Shown: piece after piece, positions 1 through 8,293 of the stretch
How the letters are laid out: each line of letters starts with the position of its first letter
How positions within the stretch are numbered: position 1 is the stretch's first letter
Assembly (NCBI RefSeq): GCF_016908595.1
Contig: NZ_JAFBEC010000007.1
Span: 214,383-278,382 of the forward strand
Direction of reading: 5' to 3'
DNA from: Geomicrobium sediminis
GTDB taxonomy: Bacteria; Bacillota; Bacilli; Bacillales; Marinococcaceae
Length of the DNA: 64,000 nt
Translations under genes and position numbers: made by a program
Notes under the pieces: generated by a model
The model's input: the letters and a program-made list of their open reading frames with translations, nothing else
Databases searched by the model: none
What the model was told of the DNA's origin: nothing

Positions 1-324
1 ACTTTTGTTGTTGCCGTGGAAATGAACCTTCTCCATTGGAAAACCAGCTTTTTTTGCTGTGTACAATTCTCCACCAGAAACGACATCTAAACTTAAACCT
101 AACTGTTCAGCGAGTTGAACCATTGCAACAGTACTAAAGGCTTTGCTCGCATAAGCAACTTGAAAATTAATTTCTTCTTCTTTAAATGCATCGATAAAGG
201 CATGAGCTTTATTGCGAATCACCGTTGTATCGTAGGCATATAGTGGCGTACCATACGTATTTACTAGTTCTTCGGCGCTCACGCCACCAATCGTGATGCT
301 TCTTTGATGTACATCGTTTGACAT
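1..324 (-). CDS. lysA: Diaminopimelate decarboxylase, N-terminal part
   Basis: This is the first 108 codons of the PLP enzyme that decarboxylates meso-diaminopimelate to lysine; the rest lies beyond the left edge. The translation contains the pattern QVAYASKAFS, whose lysine is the expected PLP Schiff-base residue in this family, followed by LSLDVVSGGELYTA and VHFHGNNK, all typical of Bacillus LysA. The ATG at 322-324 is preceded by an AGGTGAGGG ribosome-binding site. It lies downstream of spoVAF on the same strand, the arrangement known from B. subtilis, where lysine synthesis and DPA-related spore genes adjoin. The gap to spoVAF is about 47 bases and shows no terminator, so co-transcription is possible. 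Confidence 0.93.
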   Translation of the reverse strand, partial: MSNDVHQRSITIGGVSAEELVNTYGTPLYAYDTTVIRNKAHAFIDAFKEEEINFQVAYASKAFSTVAMVQLAEQLGLSLDVVSGGELYTAKKAGFPMEKVHFHGNNKS

Positions 325-371
325 GCCCTCACCTCTCACTATTCATGCCAATTATTGTACCATCTCTGTTT

Positions 372-1853
372 TTAATTGTCTCCTTGTTTAACCGGATCTT
401 TCGGATTAACAATTCGAGGTCGAAGTCTCATGCTTGGCACCGTTGTGCGAATAGCAATTTGCCACATTCCTTTCGGATCAAACGGAAGAAATGGCCATAA
501 ATACGGTTTATGAAGTGGCTTCATTCCTGCCATGAGAATCAACACGACAGTTAACGCAATGACGAGTCCATAACTCAAAAACAAACCCGTTGCGATGATG
601 AGTACAATTCGAAGCATTTTTAGCGCTGTTCCCATCTCAGCACTAGGGACTGCAAAAATTCCGACCGCCCCAAGAGACATATATAAGATAACTTCAGGCG
701 TTAACAAACCAACACTAATCGCAACGTCACCAATTAATAATGCGGCAACTAAACCGAGTGCCGTCGCTAATGGTGAAGGTGTGTGAATCGCTGCCATCCG
801 TAGTAACTCGATTCCAAACTCAGCGACGAGCACTTGTGCCATGAGTGGAACGTTCGATTCTTCTTCAGGACCGAGATAACTGAGCGCATCTGGAATCATA
901 TCTGGTTGTAAAACGAGCAATGACCATAGAGGAACGATAAGAATGGATGAAATGATCCCGATAAACCGTACCCACCGTAAAAACGTCCCAACTGCTGCCG
1001 ATTGGCGAAACTCTTCAGCATGTTGAACATGATGAAAAAATGTTGCGGGTAGGATAATGACAGACGGTGAAGTATCGACAATTATGGCGACGTGACCTTC
1101 CAATAAATGAGTTGAAGCAACATCCGGACGTTCTGTGTAACGAACGAGCGGGAACGGATTCCAACCTTGATTGACGAGATATTCTTCAATCGTTTTATCC
1201 GCCATTGAAATGCCATCAATATCAATTTGTTCAAGTTCTTTTTTTATAATTGAAACGAGATCTGGGTCTGCGACACCGTGAATGTACGAGATACAAATAT
1301 CCGTCTTAGACCTCGAACCAATTTGCATGATTTCATTTCGTAAATTTTCATCACGTATGTGTCGTCTCGTTAGTCCTGTATTTTCAATAATGTTCTCAGT
1401 ATACCCGTCCCTTGCACCACGAACGACACGTTCTGTATCGGGTTCATCTGGTGAGCGACCTGGATAATTTCGCACATCTACGACAAAGGCTTTCTTTTCA
1501 TCTTCAAGTAGTATAAATACGAGACCACTTAACATATAAAAAATACAGTCTTCGATCGTTTCTGTGTATTCGACTTGTAGATGGGTTAAATGGTTCTCAA
1601 TTGTTTCTTGAACGGTGTCTGCTTCTGGGTCTAAATGATCCAAATGCATTAATTCTTTCAACACTTCAATTACATTTTCAATATTTGTTAACCCATTGCA
1701 ATAATAAATTTGTACTTCTTTTTCTAGTATGTTTAATTTCCGTACACCAACATCAAAACTATCATCCATACCAAGACGTTCTTTAAAAATCTTTTCGTTT
1801 TTATGGATATGAGAAGATAGTGGCGTATGTTCTCGCTTCGTTTGCTCTTTCAT
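372..1853 (-). CDS. spoVAF: Spore germination protein SpoVAF (GerA A-subunit family)
   Basis: A membrane protein of about 493 residues in the GerAA/SpoVAF family. The N-terminal soluble half carries family patterns (for example DVRNYPGRSPDEPDTERVVR and GARDGYTENIIENTGLTRRHI); the C-terminal half has several hydrophobic segments (about residues 300-470). In B. subtilis SpoVAF sits in the spore inner membrane and is not essential for DPA release, but contributes to germination speed; it is thought to work with FigP/YqhR. I chose the ATG at 1851-1853 because an ACGGAG box lies before it; an upstream GTG is also in frame. It starts one base after the spoVAEA stop, so translation is probably coupled. 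Confidence 0.93.
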   Translation of the reverse strand: MKEQTKREHTPLSSHIHKNEKIFKERLGMDDSFDVGVRKLNILEKEVQIYYCNGLTNIENVIEVLKELMHLDHLDPEADTVQETIENHLTHLQVEYTETIEDCIFYMLSGLVFILLEDEKKAFVVDVRNYPGRSPDEPDTERVVRGARDGYTENIIENTGLTRRHIRDENLRNEIMQIGSRSKTDICISYIHGVADPDLVSIIKKELEQIDIDGISMADKTIEEYLVNQGWNPFPLVRYTERPDVASTHLLEGHVAIIVDTSPSVIILPATFFHHVQHAEEFRQSAAVGTFLRWVRFIGIISSILIVPLWSLLVLQPDMIPDALSYLGPEEESNVPLMAQVLVAEFGIELLRMAAIHTPSPLATALGLVAALLIGDVAISVGLLTPEVILYMSLGAVGIFAVPSAEMGTALKMLRIVLIIATGLFLSYGLVIALTVVLILMAGMKPLHKPYLWPFLPFDPKGMWQIAIRTTVPSMRLRPRIVNPKDPVKQGDN

Positions 1854-1854
1854 G

Positions 1855-2409
1855 CTACTTTGCACTCCGTTCTATAATCAACTTCAGTGCTTTTGTTGTT
1901 ACTTTCGCACCTTTATGGGGGTCATCCCTTCCAGCCATCTTTCCGAGATCTCCAATTCCTACAACCGTTTTTATATCCAGTTGATCGAGCACATATACAG
2001 TGTCGCCATGCACTTTGTGATCTTCTAGATCTGGAATGCCCTCCTTATCAACTCCTTGACTGACGAGTTGTCCGTTGCGATCTATGGACACATCAACCCT
2101 CGTCCAATCAGCTGAACGGTCCGCTGATGAAACAGCGAGTGCGCCGATAATTTCTATTTCCTCTTCTTCAGCTAACTGCTTCATTAACGTTTCACCTTTG
2201 CCGATTTCGACTTGTCCAGCATCATCAAATAGAACGACTGTAATCAGGTATTCACTCGCTTTTACTTTTTTTAAGAGATCTTCATACGAGCAGCACGTCG
2301 GATTGCCTCCTGATAAAATAACGTGACCGATCGATAACGTTTTTGTTGCTCGTATGATTGCCTTACACGCAATGGCGTCTCCATCTGTCACGAAAATCAC
2401 TTTTTGCAC
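1855..2409 (-). CDS. spoVAEA: Stage V sporulation protein AE-A
   Basis: A soluble protein of about 184 residues beginning VQKVIFVTDGDAIACKAII and containing HVILSGGNPTCCSYEDLL and the C-terminal MAGRDDPHKGAKVTTKAL, which I recognise as the SpoVAEa family. In B. subtilis it is a spore-associated protein of the spoVA operon with a modest role in germination. The GTG at 2407-2409 has a GGGTGAGG ribosome-binding site at good distance; a GTG nine bases upstream overlaps that site and is less likely. It is followed one base later by spoVAF. The usual upstream partners spoVAA, AB, AC, AD and AEB are not in this window. Confidence 0.88.
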   Translation of the reverse strand: MQKVIFVTDGDAIACKAIIRATKTLSIGHVILSGGNPTCCSYEDLLKKVKASEYLITVVLFDDAGQVEIGKGETLMKQLAEEEEIEIIGALAVSSADRSADWTRVDVSIDRNGQLVSQGVDKEGIPDLEDHKVHGDTVYVLDQLDIKTVVGIGDLGKMAGRDDPHKGAKVTTKALKLIIERSAK

Positions 2410-2436
2410 AATCCACACCTCACCCTTTTACCGTTT

Positions 2437-2466
2437 TATTATGAATCAATGTTCACCTCATTATGT
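2437..2466 (-). promoter_or_regulatory. Candidate sigma-G promoter for spoVAEA-spoVAF
   Basis: Read on the minus strand, ACATA at 2466-2462 is followed after 18 bases by CATAATA at 2443-2437. This resembles the forespore sigma-G pattern (GHATR, about 17-18 bases, CATNNTA). It lies about 30 bases upstream of the spoVAEA start, after the terminator of the preceding gene. The match was made by eye only. Confidence 0.4.
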
Positions 2467-2509
2467 ATTGACGGAACGTTTCACTATTAAGGTATGTGAA
2501 ATTTATAAA

Positions 2510-2542
2510 AAGAAAAGACGAGTGCTTAAGATCACTCATCTT
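2510..2542 (-). terminator. Terminator of the Hsp20-like gene
   Basis: The arms 2515-2524 and 2533-2542 form a 10-bp stem (one G-U pair on the minus-strand RNA) with an 8-base loop, followed on the minus strand by a T-rich run (TTCTTTTT). The 5' arm overlaps the last codons of the Hsp20-like gene. It would separate that gene from spoVAEA-spoVAF. Confidence 0.7.
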
Positions 2543-2918
2543 CATGCAAACAACTCGTAACTGCGCCTCGCTTTGGTATCGTTAAATAAAATAAACCTTG
2601 TTCTAAGGAGCCATTCATTTGAGTATCATCAGCATTTGGTAAATAAAACGTCCGAGAACTTTGCTCGTAATAGTGGCCGTTATGCTTTGATGCAGAGATC
2701 ATTAAATACGGCGCCTCATACTCAATTGTAATGTCATCTTTTGTCATGTTCGGTAACCGACCTTCAATCGTATACCCATTGTCATATTCGATTACGTGCA
2801 ATTGATTCTCAAGTAACTGTCTTGCAATCGGTACAACATGGTGAATAAAAGCATCTTGAATCACGTTCGCAATGCTTCCTAGAATCCGACTACCTTTCGA
2901 TGGTGGCAACGTCATCAT
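2532..2918 (-). CDS. Small Hsp20/alpha-crystallin-like protein
   Basis: About 128 residues. The central part (GYTIEGRLPNMTKDDITIEY, then YLMISASK and a C-terminal LFYLTIPK) has the beta-strand pattern of an alpha-crystallin domain, preceded by a short helical segment. No close family member such as CotM or CotP could be identified by reading alone. The open frame extends further upstream, but a sigF terminator lies inside that extension, so the start must be internal: the ATG at 2916-2918 has a GGGGGA site; ATGs at 2930 and 2966 are alternatives. It sits where spoVAA-AEB are found in B. subtilis, and the position between sigF and spoVAEA suggests a role in spores, which is inference. Confidence 0.6.
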   Translation of the reverse strand: MMTLPPSKGSRILGSIANVIQDAFIHHVVPIARQLLENQLHVIEYDNGYTIEGRLPNMTKDDITIEYEAPYLMISASKHNGHYYEQSSRTFYLPNADDTQMNGSLEQGLFYLTIPKRGAVTSCLHEDE

Positions 2919-3004
2919 TTCGTCCCCCATTTTCTTTCGTTTACTATCGTTGTATGCAACCACCATTTGCTTTGTGCCCAGATAAACGTGCAGCAAAAAT
3001 AAGC

Positions 3005-3033
3005 ACAAAAAAAGCCTTGCATGTGCAAGGCTT
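3005..3033 (-). terminator. Terminator of the spoIIA-sigF operon
   Basis: AAGCCTTGCA and TGCAAGGCTT (3012-3033) form a 10-bp stem with a 2-base centre, followed on the minus strand by seven or more T (3005-3013). It lies about 115 bases after the sigF stop. Confidence 0.85.
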
Positions 3034-3148
3034 GATTGAAAAAAGTAATGGTCCACTACTCAGAAGGTCACCTACAACCATACTTGTGAGGATCATGACG
3101 TGGTGAGCAATTCTGTTTACGCCACGGTTAACGAGATATTGTTAACAA

Positions 3149-3898
3149 TCACTCGACCATTTCTTTTCGCATCTTTTCTAAAATTTTCTTTTCGAGTCGA
3201 GAAACTTGCACTTGTGAGATCCCTAACCGCTCTGCCACTTCAGACTGTGTTTTATCTTTGTAGTATCGTAAGAAAACGATCAGTCTTTCCCTTTTTTCCA
3301 AATGTCTGACGACATCTCTTAGAGCTAGCTCATCAAACCATTTAGATTCATCAGGATCTGATATTTGATCCATTAGCGTAATCGGATCACCCTCGTTCTC
3401 ATAGACCGTTTCATGAAGTGATGACAACGTACGTGTTGCTTCATTAGCAAACACAACATCTTCTGTAGAGATATCCAGTGATTGCGCAATTTCGTTAATC
3501 GTCGGAATTCTCCCGAGTTGTTTCGTTAACTCTTCTTTTTGTTTACGGATTTTATGGTTTAACTCTTTTAAAGAACGGCTTACTTTAACCGTTCCATCAT
3601 CTCGAATAAATCGTTGGATTTCTCCGATAATCATCGGAACGGCATACGTTGAAAATTTCACTTGATAAGACAAATCAAACTTATCAATCGATTTCATAAG
3701 CCCGATACAACCGATTTGAAACAAATCCTCGGCTTCGTAGCCACGATTTATAAACCGCTGAACGACAGACCAGACGAGCCGAGTGTTGTTTTCAATCAAT
3801 TGGTCTCGAGATTCTTTTATCCCTTTTTGACTTTCTTCAATCCATGTTCGCACTTGCTCATCTGATGGTTTTTTTCCTCGTTTGGTTTTTGTCTCCAT
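3149..3898 (-). CDS. sigF: RNA polymerase sigma-F factor
   Basis: This 249-residue protein is the first forespore-specific sigma factor. Region 2 is visible around residues 40-110 (ENNTRLVWSVVQRF, EDLFQIGCIGLMKSIDKFD, VKFSTYAVPMIIGEIQRFIR), region 3 follows, and region 4 with its helix-turn-helix lies at the C-terminus (KDKTQSEVAERLGISQVQVS). Length matches the family. AAGGGGCG lies before the ATG. It follows spoIIAB by 11 bases; SpoIIAB holds SigF inactive until SpoIIAA releases it after polar septation. The terminator at 3005-3033 closes the operon. Confidence 0.97.
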   Translation of the reverse strand: METKTKRGKKPSDEQVRTWIEESQKGIKESRDQLIENNTRLVWSVVQRFINRGYEAEDLFQIGCIGLMKSIDKFDLSYQVKFSTYAVPMIIGEIQRFIRDDGTVKVSRSLKELNHKIRKQKEELTKQLGRIPTINEIAQSLDISTEDVVFANEATRTLSSLHETVYENEGDPITLMDQISDPDESKWFDELALRDVVRHLEKRERLIVFLRYYKDKTQSEVAERLGISQVQVSRLEKKILEKMRKEMVE

Positions 3899-3909
3899 AA
3901 CAACGCCCC

Positions 3910-4350
3910 TTAATGGTTCACAACTTTGTTTTTGGACAGCTGTTTCTTGACATAGACCGTCGTTCCACGTCCTGCTACAGACGTGACACTCATTTCATCC
4001 ATAAAGTTTTCCATGATCGTAAATCCCATTCCTGAACGTTCAAGGTCAGGTTTTGACGTGTACAGTGGCTCTTTTGCTTGGTCCACATCATCAATGCCAC
4101 CACCTTCATCACGCACGCTAATGCCAACCACATCATCGTCGAGATGAACGGTAATTGTGACCGTTCCGGCTGGATTTTCTTCATAGCCATGAATAATCGC
4201 ATTCGTTACGGCTTCAGACACAACCGTCTTAATTTCTGTTAGCTCGTCCATCGTCGGATCTAGTTGCGCAATGAAAGCTGCAACACTCACACGGGCAAAT
4301 GACTCATTTTGACTTAGTGCAGAGAATTGGATTTCCATTTCGTTCTTCAT
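3910..4350 (-). CDS. spoIIAB: Anti-sigma-F factor and serine kinase SpoIIAB
   Basis: A 146-residue GHKL-fold kinase. The N-box is [16 protein letters not shown] (about residues 44-59); the ATP-lid elements are [14 protein letters not shown] and [16 protein letters not shown]. It binds SigF when holding ATP and phosphorylates SpoIIAA. Its ATG directly abuts the spoIIAA TAA stop (4351-4353), with the GGAGG site inside the end of spoIIAA, so the two are translationally coupled, as expected for partners needing fixed stoichiometry. Confidence 0.97.
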   Translation of the reverse strand: MKNEMEIQFSALSQNESFARVSVAAFIAQLDPTMDELTEIKTVVSEAVTNAIIHGYEENPAGTVTITVHLDDDVVGISVRDEGGGIDDVDQAKEPLYTSKPDLERSGMGFTIMENFMDEMSVTSVAGRGTTVYVKKQLSKNKVVNH

Positions 4351-4704
4351 TTACACGGCCTCCCCCAAAGCTTGTAGTGCATGAGATTCCTGTTCTTCTA
4401 AGGATAATACCTTAAACAGCCCTGCCATTTCAAATAAACGATAAACAGGTGCACTCACTCCACAAACGATCAACCTTCCACCTCGAGGTTGAAGCTTCTT
4501 ATACCTACCAAGAATGACGCCAATACCAGAGCTATCCATGAACGTTAAGCCTTCTGCATTCAAAACGATATGTTTTGTATTATGCTCTTCTAAATGACGG
4601 TCAACAATTGCACGTAATTCACTCGCTGAATGATGGTCTAACTCTCCGTGCAAACGCACACAGAGTATGTTTTGCTTTTGTTCTACTTCCACAGAAAAAC
4701 TCAT
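4351..4704 (-). CDS. spoIIAA: Anti-anti-sigma factor SpoIIAA
   Basis: A 117-residue STAS-domain protein. The phosphorylated serine is expected in GLTFMDSSGIGVILGRYK, at residue 58 counting from my chosen start. The ATG at 4702-4704 follows a GGAGGAG site; an in-frame upstream start at 4728 lacks one. Unphosphorylated SpoIIAA releases SigF from SpoIIAB. It is the first gene of the tricistronic spoIIA operon, and a sigma-H-like promoter lies just upstream. Confidence 0.96.
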   Translation of the reverse strand: MSFSVEVEQKQNILCVRLHGELDHHSASELRAIVDRHLEEHNTKHIVLNAEGLTFMDSSGIGVILGRYKKLQPRGGRLIVCGVSAPVYRLFEMAGLFKVLSLEEQESHALQALGEAV

Positions 4705-4756
4705 AACCGCTCCTCCAGTCTCTCTCACAATTCAAATTAGCTATCTCCCCTAAAAA

Positions 4757-4782
4757 GTTCAACATCACCACTCAAGTTCCTT
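4757..4782 (-). promoter_or_regulatory. Candidate sigma-H promoter for spoIIAA-spoIIAB-sigF
   Basis: On the minus strand AAGGAACTT (4782-4774) is followed after about 12 bases by TTGAAC (4762-4757). This approximates the sigma-H pattern (RWAGGAWWT ... GAAT). In B. subtilis the spoIIA promoter is sigma-H dependent and Spo0A activated and lies in this same dacF-spoIIAA gap. I saw no clear 0A box nearby. Confidence 0.45.
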
Positions 4783-4802
4783 TACGTGTGACAAAAGCAG
4801 TT

Positions 4803-6008
4803 TTAATTCATGCTAGTCTCTGAAACTTCGTCACCCGTTGTCGAATCGCCTCGCTCAACACCTAAGATTTTTAAGGCGCTACGCTTGAATAACTCCCACC
4901 ATGACGCACTTTCGATATCTTCTTTTGCAATAATGTTGGACGTTGAAATCACGTCTTGGTCATTCAACAATTGAAACTCTCCAATCACTTCACCTTTTTG
5001 GATCGGTGCTTTTAAATCAGAAACGGTAATCTTTTCTTCAACAGTTTCAGCAGTCTCTCCTTTTTTCAGAAGTAAGCTTATTTGATCTTCTAACTCACCA
5101 ACAACTGTTGACTTCGTTCCTTTTTCGACTGGAACACTTGTCACAGCAGTACCTTTGTCAAACAATGATTCAACGTGATAATTCGCAAAGCCATGATCCA
5201 TCAAACTCGTAATCGTATTGTTTCGAATCTGTGGTGTTTCAGCTCCCATAACGACAGCAATCAATCGCATGTCATCTCGTTTTGCAGTTGCAGTAAGACC
5301 GTACATCGACTCACGTGTAAATCCTGTCTTTAAACCATCCATTCCATCATAAAACTTGATTAATCGGTTTGTATTTACGAGCCAAAACTCGTCGTCAGTT
5401 CCTTGACGTAAATAATCTTCATAGATGCTCGTAAATGACGTAATCTCTTCGTGTTTTAATAATTCTTGTGCCATTTTAGCAAGATCGTGTGCACTCGTTT
5501 TATGATTTTCACCTGGCAAACCATTCGTATTGTTAAAGGTCGTATTTGTGAGTCCTAATTCTTTTGCTTTCTCATTCATCATATCAACGAACGCTTCTTC
5601 AGAACCTGCAATATGTTCCGCCATAGCAACAGAAGCATCGTTTCCAGAGGCAACCGCAATCGCTTTTAATAGATCGCGAACACTCATTTCTTCACCAGGC
5701 TCTAAAAAGATTTGTGACCCACCCATTGAAGCCGCGTATTCACTCGTTGTGACGAGATCTTCAAACGATAGATTCTCAGCTTTAATCTCTTCCATAATGA
5801 GTAGCATCGTCATAATCTTCGTCATTGAAGCCGGAGGAAGTGCTTCTTCTGAATTTTTCTCCATCAATACATTCCCTGTATCTGCTTCAATTAATATTGC
5901 AGAACCTACATCATCTGTCATCGTCGTCTCCTGAGCTGACACTGTGGACAGCGGAACGGAAAAAACAAGTACAGCCCCAACTAACGCACTTACTAGCCTT
6001 TTTATCAT
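4803..6008 (-). CDS. dacF: D-alanyl-D-alanine carboxypeptidase DacF
   Basis: A secreted/membrane-bound penicillin-binding protein of about 401 residues (peptidase S11). From the chosen ATG at 6006-6008 the N-terminus is a signal peptide (MIKRLVSALVGAVLVFSVPL, then STVSAQE). The three active-site motifs are present: SMTK (in PPASMTKIMT), SGN (in AVASGNDAS) and KTG (in DGLKTGFT). A C-terminal beta-rich domain and amphipathic tail follow. DacF trims cortex peptidoglycan cross-links together with DacB in B. subtilis. GGAGG precedes the start. Its position upstream of spoIIAA and a sigma-F-like promoter favour dacF over dacA. Confidence 0.94.
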   Translation of the reverse strand: MIKRLVSALVGAVLVFSVPLSTVSAQETTMTDDVGSAILIEADTGNVLMEKNSEEALPPASMTKIMTMLLIMEEIKAENLSFEDLVTTSEYAASMGGSQIFLEPGEEMSVRDLLKAIAVASGNDASVAMAEHIAGSEEAFVDMMNEKAKELGLTNTTFNNTNGLPGENHKTSAHDLAKMAQELLKHEEITSFTSIYEDYLRQGTDDEFWLVNTNRLIKFYDGMDGLKTGFTRESMYGLTATAKRDDMRLIAVVMGAETPQIRNNTITSLMDHGFANYHVESLFDKGTAVTSVPVEKGTKSTVVGELEDQISLLLKKGETAETVEEKITVSDLKAPIQKGEVIGEFQLLNDQDVISTSNIIAKEDIESASWWELFKRSALKILGVERGDSTTGDEVSETSMN

Positions 6009-6035
6009 CGTCTCTAATCCTCCGTTTTTTTCTAC

Positions 6036-6065
6036 TAGTTTCACCAAAATAATCGCTACATAAAC
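6036..6065 (-). promoter_or_regulatory. Candidate sigma-F promoter for dacF
   Basis: On the minus strand GTTTA (6065-6061) is followed after exactly 15 bases by GGTGAAACTA (6045-6036), which fits the sigma-F pattern GYATA, N15, GGNNANANTR except for one base in the -35 element. dacF is sigma-F dependent in B. subtilis. Confidence 0.55.
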
Positions 6066-6093
6066 GTGTGAACCTATGAAAAAACAAAGGCAC

Positions 6094-6134
6094 AAAAAAA
6101 CGACTTGCTTAAAGGTTCCCTTTAAGCAAGTCGT
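6094..6134 (-). terminator. Terminator downstream of pdp
   Basis: A 15-bp perfect stem (6100-6114 with 6120-6134) and a 5-base loop, followed on the minus strand by seven T. It ends the nucleoside-salvage operon just before the dacF promoter. Confidence 0.9.
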
Positions 6135-6142
6135 AAAGACAA

Positions 6143-7447
6143 TTATTTTAGCATTTCATCCATAATTAAAGGCAATGGCTCAACGTGTTCTTTTGTGATC
6201 GTGTAGCTTTCTTCAATCAATTTCACCACGTCTGCGACATCTTCTTTGTTTGAATGAATATACGTAAGCACATCGCCTGCGTTTACGTAATCGCCACGTT
6301 TTTTCTTAACTTGTACACCAACACTATGATCGATTTCCTCGTCTTTCGTCATTCGACCAGCGCCAAGGTGACCTGCTGCTTGGCCAATTTTCGCTGCATG
6401 AATTTGCTTGACGTACCCGTCTTCTTTCGCCGTTACCGGAATGATGTGGTTCGCTTTTACAAATGCTTCTGGGTTATCAACGAACGTCGGATCGCCACCT
6501 TGGCGTTCCACGAATTGGCGAAACGCTTCAAGCGCTTTTCCGTTTTGGAGTAACTCATTTGCAAGTTGTTCTCCTGCTTCTACAGAGTCAACTTTGTTTG
6601 CAAGTACGAGCATATGAGCCGCAAGTCGAACACTTAAGTCGCGAACGTCTTTTGGACCGCCACCTTTAAGAACGTCAATCGCTTCTTTTACTTCAAGGGA
6701 GTTTCCGACCATTTCGCCGAGTGGTTGGTCCATGTCTGATAACACAGCAACGGTTTGACGCCCAAGTTCATTCCCGATTTGAACCATCGTTTGTGCGAGC
6801 TCTCTTGCTGCATCAAGGTCGCTCATAAATGCGCCACTTCCAACTTTAACATCAAGTACGATGCCATCGGCACCAGCAGCAATCTTCTTACTCATTACTG
6901 AACTTGCAATCAAAGGCATTGCGTTAACCGTTGCTGTTACGTCGCGCAATGCGTACAGCTTCTTATCAGCAGGTGTTAAGTTCCCCGTTTGTCCGACAAG
7001 AGCAAGCTTATGTTCATTGACAAGATCAATAAAACGATCAACTGTCATTTCTGTTTGAAATCCAGAAAATGCTTCCAGCTTGTCAATCGTACCACCCGTA
7101 TGACCGAGCCCACGACCTGACATTTTTGCCACTGGAACACCTGCTGCTGCAACGAGTGGGGACAAGATAAATGTCGTTTTATCCCCAACGCCACCTGTTG
7201 AATGTTTATCAACTTTAACGCCTTCAATTTGTGACAAATCAAGCTCATCGCCAGACTTTGCCATCGCGTGAGTAAGGGCTGCACTTTCTTCTTTTGTCAT
7301 TCCTTGAAAGTATACCGCCATTGCCCATGCTGACGCTTGATAATCAGGGATTGATCCGTTTGTGTATTCTGTTACAAATTGTTTAATATGCTCATCATCG
7401 TGTACGAGTCCGTCGCGTTTATTTGCGATAAAGTCAACCATTCTCAT
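6143..7447 (-). CDS. pdp: Pyrimidine-nucleoside phosphorylase
   Basis: A 434-residue enzyme that phosphorolyses uridine, deoxyuridine and thymidine. The family signature KMSGRGLGHTGGTIDKLEAF region is present, as are KVDKHSTGGVGDKT near residue 80 and a C-terminal barrel-sandwich domain (GDYVNAGDVLTYIHSNK). I chose the ATG at 7445-7447 because AAAGGTG lies six bases before it and the N-terminus MRMVDF matches B. subtilis Pdp; a GTG three codons upstream overlaps the ribosome site. It is the third gene after deoB and punA. Confidence 0.95.
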   Translation of the reverse strand: MRMVDFIANKRDGLVHDDEHIKQFVTEYTNGSIPDYQASAWAMAVYFQGMTKEESAALTHAMAKSGDELDLSQIEGVKVDKHSTGGVGDKTTFILSPLVAAAGVPVAKMSGRGLGHTGGTIDKLEAFSGFQTEMTVDRFIDLVNEHKLALVGQTGNLTPADKKLYALRDVTATVNAMPLIASSVMSKKIAAGADGIVLDVKVGSGAFMSDLDAARELAQTMVQIGNELGRQTVAVLSDMDQPLGEMVGNSLEVKEAIDVLKGGGPKDVRDLSVRLAAHMLVLANKVDSVEAGEQLANELLQNGKALEAFRQFVERQGGDPTFVDNPEAFVKANHIIPVTAKEDGYVKQIHAAKIGQAAGHLGAGRMTKDEEIDHSVGVQVKKKRGDYVNAGDVLTYIHSNKEDVADVVKLIEESYTITKEHVEPLPLIMDEMLK

Positions 7448-7479
7448 GTGTTTCACCTTTTCTTTAAAAAGAATATCTA

Positions 7480-8289
7480 CTACATTTTCTCAATAATTGC
7501 TGTGACTAACTTCATAAACCTGTCTTTCACATCTTCAGTCGTTTCAATGACTTCTTCATGACTGAGAGGTTGATCTAATATGCCGGCTGCTGCATTCGAA
7601 ATGCAAGAGATTCCAAGCACTTTAATGTTTTGATGACGTGCTACGATCACTTCTGGAACAGTACTCATTCCAACCGCATCAGCACCGAGCGTACGGAACA
7701 TCCGAACTTCTGCTGGTGTTTCATAGGTTGGTCCTGTTACTGCAGCGTAAACGCCTTTTCTTAAAGAAAGTTGTTGCGTATCGGCAACTGTAGTAGCTAA
7801 CGTTTGCAATTCTTGATCATACGCTTGTGATAAATCTGGGAAACGAGGCCCAACCGTTTCATCGTTTGGACCGATGAGCGGATGATTGTGCATAAAGTTA
7901 ATATGATCTTCTATGAGCATTAAATCACCAGGGTTAAACGACGTGTTCACCCCACCTGCAGCATTACTTACGATTAGCGATTTAATGCCAAGCGCTGCCA
8001 TCACACGAACGGGCAAAACAACGTCTTCCATCCCATATCCTTCATAGTAGTGAAAGCGTCCTTGCATAGCGATGACTGATTTCCCTGCAAGTGTACCAAT
8101 TACGAAACGTCCAGCATGTCCTGCTACTGTAGATGTTTTAAACCCTTTCATTTCATCGTATGGAAGAATAACATCCGCTTCAATTTGGTTGCCAAGCTCT
8201 CCTAGTCCAGAACCTAATATAAGGGCAATTTCAGGTTGTACGTCTGTTGCATTGCGGATAATCTCCACATTTTCTTGGATTAATGACAT
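7480..8289 (-). CDS. punA: Purine nucleoside phosphorylase (high-molecular-mass type)
   Basis: A 269-residue enzyme that phosphorolyses inosine and guanosine. Motifs seen are the phosphate-binding LILGSGLGELGNQIE, the histidine loop VAGHAGRFVIG, MQGRFHYYEGY, and the base-binding region VSNAAGGVNTSF, with AVTGPTYETPAEVRM and GADAVGMSTVPEVI near the C-terminus. This is the trimeric guanosine/inosine type (PupG in B. subtilis). It starts five bases after the deoB stop and has a GGGAG site. Confidence 0.95.
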   Translation of the reverse strand: MSLIQENVEIIRNATDVQPEIALILGSGLGELGNQIEADVILPYDEMKGFKTSTVAGHAGRFVIGTLAGKSVIAMQGRFHYYEGYGMEDVVLPVRVMAALGIKSLIVSNAAGGVNTSFNPGDLMLIEDHINFMHNHPLIGPNDETVGPRFPDLSQAYDQELQTLATTVADTQQLSLRKGVYAAVTGPTYETPAEVRMFRTLGADAVGMSTVPEVIVARHQNIKVLGISCISNAAAGILDQPLSHEEVIETTEDVKDRFMKLVTAIIEKM

Positions 8290-8293
8290 CTCT

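Noticed and set aside
2919..3056. Upstream extension of the Hsp20-like reading frame
   Set aside because: It contains the sigF terminator hairpin and has no ribosome-binding site at its start codon.
5530..5934. A 134-codon plus-strand frame opposite dacF
   Set aside because: It is antisense to a clear S11 peptidase, serine-rich and without family character or ribosome-binding site.
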